A stretch of 11,443 bases of DNA from positions 1 to 11,443 of the forward strand of contig DEBN01000013.1 of assembly GCA_002348825.1 (NCBI GenBank), in the 5' to 3' direction. This stretch comes from Gammaproteobacteria bacterium UBA2955 (lineage in GTDB: Bacteria; Pseudomonadota; Gammaproteobacteria; Pseudomonadales; Azotimanducaceae). Numbering within the stretch: the stretch's first letter is position 1; each line of letters opens with the position of its first letter. The notes below the pieces were generated by a model. That model saw only the letters and a program-made list of their open reading frames with translations, made no database searches and was not told the DNA's origin. This document shows positions 7,219 through 11,443 of the stretch, one piece after another. The position numbers were made by a program, and so were the translations under genes.

Positions 7219-7226
7219 GTGCCTGA
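7137..7226 (+). CDS. Possible 29-residue basic small ORF overlapping the tolQ start
   Basis: The ATG at 7137 is preceded by GAGG with a 5-nt spacer, a usable ribosome site. The frame encodes 29 residues (METRAGRKSKPACKNGAKPT, then nine more) and its TGA lies at 7224-7226, so it overlaps the tolQ GTG start by 8 nt in another frame. An in-frame ATG at 7119 would extend it by six codons. It is rich in Lys and Arg, has one Cys and no hydrophobic segment, and resembles nothing I know. It could act as a translational leader coupled to tolQ, or it may be chance; nothing beyond the ribosome site and overlap supports it. Confidence 0.25.
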   Translation: METRAGRKSKPACKNGAKPTNELRGLLSA

Positions 7227-7905
7227 ACAAATCTCGATATATGAATTAGTTGCTAATGCAACGGTCTTAGTGCAAGTGGTTATGGGCCTGTTGGCGCTGG
7301 CCTCGTTGATCAGCTGGATGATGATATTTCAGCGCTGGATGTTGCTGCGCCGCACCCTCGACGAGCTCGATGCGTTTGAAGATCACTTTTGGTCCGGGGT
7401 TGATCTGCGCGAGCTCTACTCCGAGCTTGTCCAAGAGGACAACCTCAACAGTATCGAGAATTTATTCGTTGTCGGGTTTCGTGAATACACTCGTTTGGCG
7501 GATCAAGCGGGAGCGGACGCGGAGGCGATTATGCAGGGCGTGCAGCGAGCCATGCGAGTAGCATTGATGCGCGAAGAGTCCCGTTTAGAGACGCATTTAC
7601 CCTTTCTCGCCACTGTCGGTTCGACCTCACCCTATGTGGGCTTGTTCGGTACCGTTTGGGGCATCATGAATTCGTTTCGCTCGCTGGCCAATATGAGTCA
7701 GGCGACTTTGGCTTCGGTGGCGCCGGGCATTTCCGAGGCGTTGGTGGCCACTGCGATGGGATTGTTTGCGGCTATTCCGGCAGTGATTGCCTACAACCGA
7801 TTCGCGGCACGAGTCGAGGGCTTGATGAAACGATTTGAGGCGTTCAGCGACGAAGTCACCAGCATCCTGCATCGGGCGGCTCACGCCCAAGCGACGCCGC
7901 AGTAG
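7219..7905 (+). CDS. tolQ: Tol-Pal system inner-membrane protein TolQ
   Basis: TolQ forms, with TolR, the proton-driven stator that powers TolA, needed for outer-membrane constriction at division and for envelope integrity. The product is 228 residues, the usual size, starting at GTG 7219 with ACGAGG 8 nt upstream. Three membrane segments are seen: about 15-37, 127-150 and 168-193, with a cytoplasmic loop between the first two. The conserved pore region reads GSTSPYVGLFGTVWGIMNSF (134-153), and the third segment SEALVATAMGLFAAIPAV (172-189) holds the conserved Thr178 facing the proton path. It belongs to the ExbB/MotA/TolQ proton channel family; tolR 12 nt downstream and tolA, tolB and pal after it make TolQ rather than ExbB. 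An ORF overlapping the start could affect its translation. Confidence 0.97.
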   Translation: MPEQISIYELVANATVLVQVVMGLLALASLISWMMIFQRWMLLRRTLDELDAFEDHFWSGVDLRELYSELVQEDNLNSIENLFVVGFREYTRLADQAGADAEAIMQGVQRAMRVALMREESRLETHLPFLATVGSTSPYVGLFGTVWGIMNSFRSLANMSQATLASVAPGISEALVATAMGLFAAIPAVIAYNRFAARVEGLMKRFEAFSDEVTSILHRAAHAQATPQ

Positions 7906-7917
7906 GACGCAAAGCAT

Positions 7918-8364
7918 ATGGCTACCCGTCGCAAACCTATGTCCGAGATCAATGTGGTGCCTTACATCGACGTGATGCTTGTGTTGTTGGTCATTTTTAT
8001 GGCCACTGCGCCATTGCTGACTCAAGGCGTTAGTGTAGATCTCCCTGAGGCCGCATCAGATGCCATAACGGACGCAGAAAATGATCCGTTGGTCGTGTCT
8101 ATGCGCGAGGATGGCGCGTTATTTATGAACACCGGTGTTGCGGCTACTCGCGGCGTCGCGGACAAGGGTACGCGGGTCACAATATTTTCGTTACAGGAAC
8201 AAGCCGCCAAAATTTTGCGTGCGCGACCTGAAGTACCGGTCTATATAAAGGCGGATCAATCGCTTAATTACGGGGAAGTCGTACGGGTAATGACTGTTTT
8301 GCAGAAAGCCGGTGCGCCGAGTGTGGGGCTGATTACCGATCCTCCGGACCAAATAGGCGGCTGA
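7918..8364 (+). CDS. tolR: Tol-Pal system protein TolR
   Basis: TolR is the single-span partner of TolQ. Its periplasmic domain dimerises and binds peptidoglycan, acting as the anchored part of the motor. The protein has 148 residues. A short cytoplasmic start (MATRRKPMSEINVVP) leads to the membrane span at about 16-36 (YIDVMLVLLVIFMATAPLL), where Asp18 is the proton-carrying residue equal to E. coli Asp23. The periplasmic domain shows the family end NYGEVVRVMTVLQKAGAPSV then GLITDPP. Relative to E. coli there is an extra loop near residues 67-82 (NTGVAATRGVADKGTR), as in some Pseudomonas-type TolR. AGGA overlapping the tolQ stop region serves as the ribosome site. The tolA ATG follows 5 nt after the stop, which suggests coupled translation. 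Confidence 0.96.
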   Translation: MATRRKPMSEINVVPYIDVMLVLLVIFMATAPLLTQGVSVDLPEAASDAITDAENDPLVVSMREDGALFMNTGVAATRGVADKGTRVTIFSLQEQAAKILRARPEVPVYIKADQSLNYGEVVRVMTVLQKAGAPSVGLITDPPDQIGG

Positions 8365-8369
8365 ACACG

Positions 8370-9092
8370 ATGGCTTGGGTGCGGAATTATTGGCTGCCAT
8401 TAGTGCTGGCGTTGCTCGTGCATGTGGCGGCAGGGGCGCTGGTATTGCGCGGATGGACGCCCACCGCGACCGTAGCTGAGGTGGTGAGGCCTCAGGTTGT
8501 TAATGCCAGTTTGATCGTGGTGCAACCCTCTCGCAAACCACTGGCACAATCCCCCGCGAAGCCCAAGCCCGTGCCGGTAACCGAAGTTGCTCCAACGCGC
8601 GTTCGACCGCCCGATAAGCAACAGCAGCCAAGCGCCGCGGAAAAAGCCAGAGCCGCGGTTGATCGCAAAAGAGCAGCCGAAGCTGAGGCCGCTGAGCGAC
8701 GCCGGCGGCAGCTGGCAACACTTGGGGAGATGGCCGATGCAGCACTAGAGCAAACCTTGGCAAGAGAGTCTGTGAGTTTGTTGCGCGACCAGCAATCTCA
8801 GATCGCGCAGTCTTATCGTGCGGAAATCTACGAGTTGGTGAGGCAAAATTGGAGTCGTCCGCCCAGCGCGCGTAATGGTATGTCAACGCGGCTGTTGGTG
8901 GAGTTGATCCCGACTGGAGAGGTGATTTCGGTGACGGTAGTCGAGGAGTCCGGAAATTCGGCTTTTGATCAGGCGGCAGAGCAGGCGGTGCTCCAAGCTC
9001 GGAGGTTTCCGGTACCCGACGACAATTCTCAGTTCGAGCGCTATTTTCGGCGATTTTACTTTTTGTTCCAGCCAGAAGATTTATTGCGTTAG
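8370..9092 (+). CDS. tolA: Tol-Pal system protein TolA (short form)
   Basis: TolA spans the periplasm, transmitting TolQR energy to TolB and Pal. It has 240 residues, much shorter than E. coli (about 421) or P. aeruginosa (about 347). Domain I is the membrane span at about 9-27 with conserved His18; the Ser usually four residues earlier in the SHLS motif is Ala14 here. Residues 52-87 are Pro-rich. Domain II, the Ala/Lys/Glu/Arg helix (about 88-148), is only about 60 residues. Domain III (about 149-240) is a TonB-like fold: YRAEIYELVRQNWSRPP, then TRLLVELIPTGEVISVTVVE and FDQAAEQAVLQARRFPVPDD. It lacks the Cys pair of E. coli. The short helix plus the Pro-rich part could still cross a periplasm, so I infer it is functional. 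Confidence 0.93.
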   Translation: MAWVRNYWLPLVLALLVHVAAGALVLRGWTPTATVAEVVRPQVVNASLIVVQPSRKPLAQSPAKPKPVPVTEVAPTRVRPPDKQQQPSAAEKARAAVDRKRAAEAEAAERRRRQLATLGEMADAALEQTLARESVSLLRDQQSQIAQSYRAEIYELVRQNWSRPPSARNGMSTRLLVELIPTGEVISVTVVEESGNSAFDQAAEQAVLQARRFPVPDDNSQFERYFRRFYFLFQPEDLLR

Positions 9093-9134
9093 GGTGTCCG
9101 TTGTTGTCAGGGGGCGGATGCGGTGATAGAACCT

Positions 9135-9150
9135 GCCCTTTAGCAAGGGC
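9135..9150 (+). promoter_or_regulatory. Hairpin covering the likely tolB ribosome site
   Basis: GCCCTT (9135-9140) and AAGGGC (9145-9150) form a perfect 6-bp stem with loop TAGC. AAGG inside the right arm is the only purine-rich ribosome-site-like sequence before tolB, so folding would hide it. An ATG at 9158 gives a two-codon frame (ATGAGATGA) whose stop overlaps the tolB ATG at 9163. Together these could couple or tune tolB translation. Confidence 0.45.
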
Positions 9151-9162
9151 GAATCACATGAG

Positions 9163-10530
9163 ATGAACAAGATTATGCAAAAGATCTGGATGCTTATACC
9201 GAATGCCCGGTGGCTGCTGGCCACGGCGCTGTTGCTGATTGGCAAAGCGCACGCGGCCAATTCCTTAGACACGATTATTATAGATCGAGGTGTCGACGAG
9301 CCCATTCGGATTGCGGTGGCGCCCTTCGCCATCAATGTGGACCGCGCTGCTGACGCTGCCGTGCTCAATGGTTTTGCCAATCCCGCCGATATCATCGCCT
9401 TCGACTTGGCGCGTAGTGGCCAGTTCGACCCCATGGCCAAAGAAAATATGCTGTCTTTTCCCTCGCAAAGCAGTGAGGTGTTTTTTCGAGATTGGCGCAT
9501 ATTAAAAACCGCGTATCTGGTCATTGGTAGGGTCGATGCGGACACTGACAGTTCGCTACGGGTGAGTTTCGAACTTTACGATGTGGCGGGTCGGCGACAG
9601 TTACGGGCCAGAGAATATCTGGTCACGGCCGATCAATGGCGCGACGCCGCGCATCAAATTGCCGACATCGTATACACCGAGATCACCGGTGTGCGTGGTG
9701 CGTTTAGCAGTAAGATTATGTATGTGCTCGCTCAGGATGCAGGTACCCCACAGGCGCGTTATCGGCTAGAAATCGCCGACACCGATGGACAACGGGCCCG
9801 AACTTTGTTCTCGTCGCCACAGCCTATTCTTTCAGCAAGTTGGGCGCCGGATGGTCGCCGAGTGGCCTATGTATCGTTTGAAACCGGCCGTCCCAGTATT
9901 ATTTTGCAGGATGTCGATGGCCCGTATCGTGAAAAGTTGACATCGTTTCGCGGTATTAACGGCTCGCCGGTGTTCTCGCCCGATGGGCAGGAGTTGGCTA
10001 TGGTACTGTCCCGGGACGGCGACCCGGAAATTTTTATTATGAACCTGGCGACCCGAAAGTTGCGCCGCATTACCCGACATAGAGCGATCGATACAGAGCC
10101 TTCCTGGTCACCAGACGGAGAGCGTCTTATCTTCACCTCGGATCGAGGCGGACGACCGCAGATTTATCAGGTGGAACTGGCGACTAATTTTATCGAGAGA
10201 TTGACCTTCGTTGGCAATTACAACGCGCGCGCGCGGTTGCTACCCGATGGGCAGCATCTGGTGTTTGTGCATCGCCGCGAGGGAGTATTCCATATCGCTT
10301 GGCAGGACTTGCAGCGGGATAATCTGCTGGTGTTAACGCAAACGAGTCTGGACGAATCGCCCTCTCTTTCGCCGAATGGATCGATGCTTATTTATGCCAC
10401 ACAGTACCAAGGGCGAGGTATACTGGGTGTCGTTTCGATTGACGGCCGGGTGAAATACCGCTTGCCATCATCCGTTGGAGACGTGCGTGAACCCGCATGG
10501 TCACCTTTTTTGAACGACGTCGTTGACTGA
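9163..10530 (+). CDS. tolB: Periplasmic protein TolB
   Basis: TolB is a soluble periplasmic protein that binds Pal or, through its N-terminal TolB box, TolA domain III, so linking the motor to the outer membrane. The product has 455 residues including a signal peptide: Lys-rich start, hydrophobic core WLLATALLLIG, and AHA at 29-31 with cleavage probably after Ala31. The mature start (about 32-54, ending PIRIAVAPF) matches the box region. An alpha/beta domain covers about 35-175. From about 178 a six-bladed beta-propeller follows with repeats of the type SWAPDGRRVAYVS, VFSPDGQELAMV, SWSPDGERLIFTSDRGG, LLPDGQHLVFV, SLSPNGSMLIYAT and a closing AWSPF. The ATG at 9163 is used because it opens a complete signal peptide; ATGs at 9175 and 9190 are alternatives. 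The gene lies 70 nt after tolA. Confidence 0.97.
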   Translation: MNKIMQKIWMLIPNARWLLATALLLIGKAHAANSLDTIIIDRGVDEPIRIAVAPFAINVDRAADAAVLNGFANPADIIAFDLARSGQFDPMAKENMLSFPSQSSEVFFRDWRILKTAYLVIGRVDADTDSSLRVSFELYDVAGRRQLRAREYLVTADQWRDAAHQIADIVYTEITGVRGAFSSKIMYVLAQDAGTPQARYRLEIADTDGQRARTLFSSPQPILSASWAPDGRRVAYVSFETGRPSIILQDVDGPYREKLTSFRGINGSPVFSPDGQELAMVLSRDGDPEIFIMNLATRKLRRITRHRAIDTEPSWSPDGERLIFTSDRGGRPQIYQVELATNFIERLTFVGNYNARARLLPDGQHLVFVHRREGVFHIAWQDLQRDNLLVLTQTSLDESPSLSPNGSMLIYATQYQGRGILGVVSIDGRVKYRLPSSVGDVREPAWSPFLNDVVD

Positions 10531-10534
10531 CAAA

Positions 10535-10552
10535 TGCCTCATTTTTGAGGCA
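10535..10552. other. Hairpin between tolB and pal
   Basis: TGCCTCA (10535-10541) and TGAGGCA (10546-10552) form a perfect 7-bp stem with a TTTT loop, 4 nt after the tolB stop. No T-run follows (CACTATGCG), so it is unlikely to be a full terminator. It may stabilise the upstream mRNA or be partial attenuation before pal. Confidence 0.5.
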
Positions 10553-10626
10553 CACTATGCGTGTACGGCTGCAAAACCATTGTGGCCAGCGAGTCAGCGT
10601 ATAACGCACAGTAGGAGAAGCCAGTA

Positions 10627-11163
10627 ATGCTTAATAGTAATCGACTCTCAGGGTTAATCGCATTGTTGTTAGCGGCCTTTGTCATAGGTGGGTGTTCGAG
10701 CACGGCAACAGCGCCAGTAGAGCAGCAAGAACCTGTATCAGAACCACCAGTAGCGGCAGCGCCGGCAGAAGAAGCCGAGGAGCCGGCGGACTTTGCGGAT
10801 GACGGTGTTACACCGATCGATGCTAACGGTCGCCCGCTTTCAAGAAATTTTTATTTTGAATACGACGCGGCCATTCTCAATCCAGCGGATCTAGCTGCGC
10901 TGGAAATGCATGCGCAAATTTTGCGCCGCAATGCCGACAAGCGCGTAGTCATTGAAGGACATTGCGACGAGCGCGGAACACGGGAATATAATTTAGCTCT
11001 AGGCGAGCGCAGAGCAAATGTGGTTAAGTCGTTTTTGACGTCTGCCGGTGTTCGGTCACGTCAGATTGAGACGGTTAGTTTTGGCGAGGAAAAACCGGCA
11101 GACCCGGGCCATACTGAATCGGCATGGGCACTGAATCGTCGAGCTTTGCTGTCCTACCGATAA
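10627..11163 (+). CDS. pal: Peptidoglycan-associated lipoprotein Pal
   Basis: Pal is an outer-membrane lipoprotein that binds peptidoglycan and TolB, tethering the outer membrane during division. The product has 178 residues. The signal peptide ends in the lipobox VIGGC with lipidated Cys23; Ser24 at position +2 favours outer-membrane sorting over inner-membrane retention. Residues 24-65 are an Ala/Pro/Glu-rich linker. Residues about 70-178 form the OmpA-like domain: FYFEYDAAILNPAD (75-88), then VVIEGHCDERGTREYNLALG (107-126) and ERRANVVKSFL, the diaminopimelate-binding site and family signature, ending GEEKPADPGHTESAWALNRR. AGGAG 9 nt upstream of ATG 10627 fixes the start. A TATAAC at 10600-10605 could be part of a promoter of its own, but no good -35 accompanies it. 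Confidence 0.97.
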   Translation: MLNSNRLSGLIALLLAAFVIGGCSSTATAPVEQQEPVSEPPVAAAPAEEAEEPADFADDGVTPIDANGRPLSRNFYFEYDAAILNPADLAALEMHAQILRRNADKRVVIEGHCDERGTREYNLALGERRANVVKSFLTSAGVRSRQIETVSFGEEKPADPGHTESAWALNRRALLSYR

Positions 11164-11175
11164 CCTAGTCCATTG

Positions 11176-11197
11176 GGCCTGCCTGTTGCGGCAGGCC
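11176..11197. terminator. Strong hairpin after pal
   Basis: GGCCTGCC (11176-11183) and GGCAGGCC (11190-11197) form a perfect 8-bp GC-rich stem with loop TGTTGC, 12 nt after the pal stop. Only TTGG follows, so the usual T-run is missing. It could be an attenuator or a 3'-end stabiliser that leaves some read-through to cpoB. It is the strongest GC-rich hairpin I see in the window. Confidence 0.5.
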
Positions 11198-11255
11198 TTG
11201 GAAGGTTTGCTCATGACCGAGTGGGCCTCAATAGACCATCTGTAGAGAACCTTCG

Positions 11256-11443
11256 TTGCCGTTGTCATCTTCTGGAAGTTTAGTCAGCGCTTTGCTTTGC
11301 AGCTGCGCAGTCTTCGGGCTATCTGATCGACCCGCCTATGCAGCAGTGCCCGTCGAAGAGTCGCTGAACTCTGAAAACCCCGCCGCTATTGCTGCTTCAC
11401 AAGGGGCTACTGAGTCGATGCGCGTTGAAGCTGCGCCGACTGC
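11256..11443 (+). CDS. cpoB: Probable CpoB (YbgF), N-terminal fragment cut by window edge
   Basis: CpoB is a periplasmic protein that coordinates Tol-Pal with peptidoglycan synthesis by PBP1b at division, and normally follows pal. A frame is open from 11235 to the window end. It has no ATG; TTG at 11256 (or 11262) preceded by AGAGAA gives a signal peptide: short start, hydrophobic core LVSALLCSCAVFGL, and AYA before AVPVEES. The mature start AVPV resembles the AxVPV start known for this family in Pseudomonas. The next residues are Ala/Ser-rich, as before the coiled coil. The coiled coil and TPR repeats lie beyond the window. The call rests on position, signal peptide and this short start, so start and identity are tentative. 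Confidence 0.65.
   Translation, partial: MPLSSSGSLVSALLCSCAVFGLSDRPAYAAVPVEESLNSENPAAIAASQGATESMRVEAAPT

Noticed and set aside
10573..10605. A full promoter for pal with TATAAC
   Set aside because: The only -35-like hexamer TTGTGG sits 14 nt before it, too short a spacer, so the promoter is not called.

Overview
The window is chromosomal, housekeeping DNA from a gammaproteobacterium. It has mixed base composition, dense genes and short spacers. The order fmdB-aspS-yebC-ruvC-ruvA-ruvB-tolQ-tolR-tolA-tolB-pal-cpoB is the conserved gammaproteobacterial block, and the resemblance is closest to Pseudomonas-type genomes rather than enterics. The AspRS sequence is also of the Pseudomonas type. I cannot name a genus. 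I see no mobile element, CRISPR array, tRNA, rRNA or phage gene.

Region 1 (1-1415, minus strand) holds the N-terminal half of proS, cut by the window edge. Upstream of it on the same strand is an HU-family DNA-binding gene whose product carries a roughly 47-residue Lys/Ala/Pro repeat tail at its N-terminus. The 157-nt gap between them contains inverted repeats.

Region 2 (1416-1871) is the only long gene-free stretch. It carries the HU promoter on the minus strand, several small hairpins, and a hairpin flanked by T-runs on both strands (1798-1830) that can act as a bidirectional terminator. A short non-coding RNA ending there is possible but unproven.

Region 3 (1872-7075, plus strand) runs fmdB, aspS, yebC, ruvC, ruvA, ruvB. 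It covers tRNA charging, a translation or transcription factor, and the complete RuvABC Holliday-junction resolvasome. AspRS carries the residues associated with non-discriminating enzymes, which charge both tRNA(Asp) and tRNA(Asn). ruvA starts at TTG, and its product is tied to ruvB by an ATGA overlap.

Region 4 (7219-11443, plus strand) is the Tol-Pal envelope system: TolQRA inner-membrane motor, periplasmic TolB, Pal lipoprotein, and the start of CpoB. The thioesterase gene ybgC, which usually precedes tolQ, is absent; a 143-nt gap with a possible 29-codon ORF overlapping the tolQ start takes its place. Hairpins lie in front of tolB, pal and cpoB; the one before tolB covers its only visible ribosome binding site.

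Overall this is an ordinary, well-known region. The more interesting details are the tailed HU with a plausible internal start, the gene-free structured stretch, the missing ybgC, and the hairpin before tolB. I found no convincing novel system.
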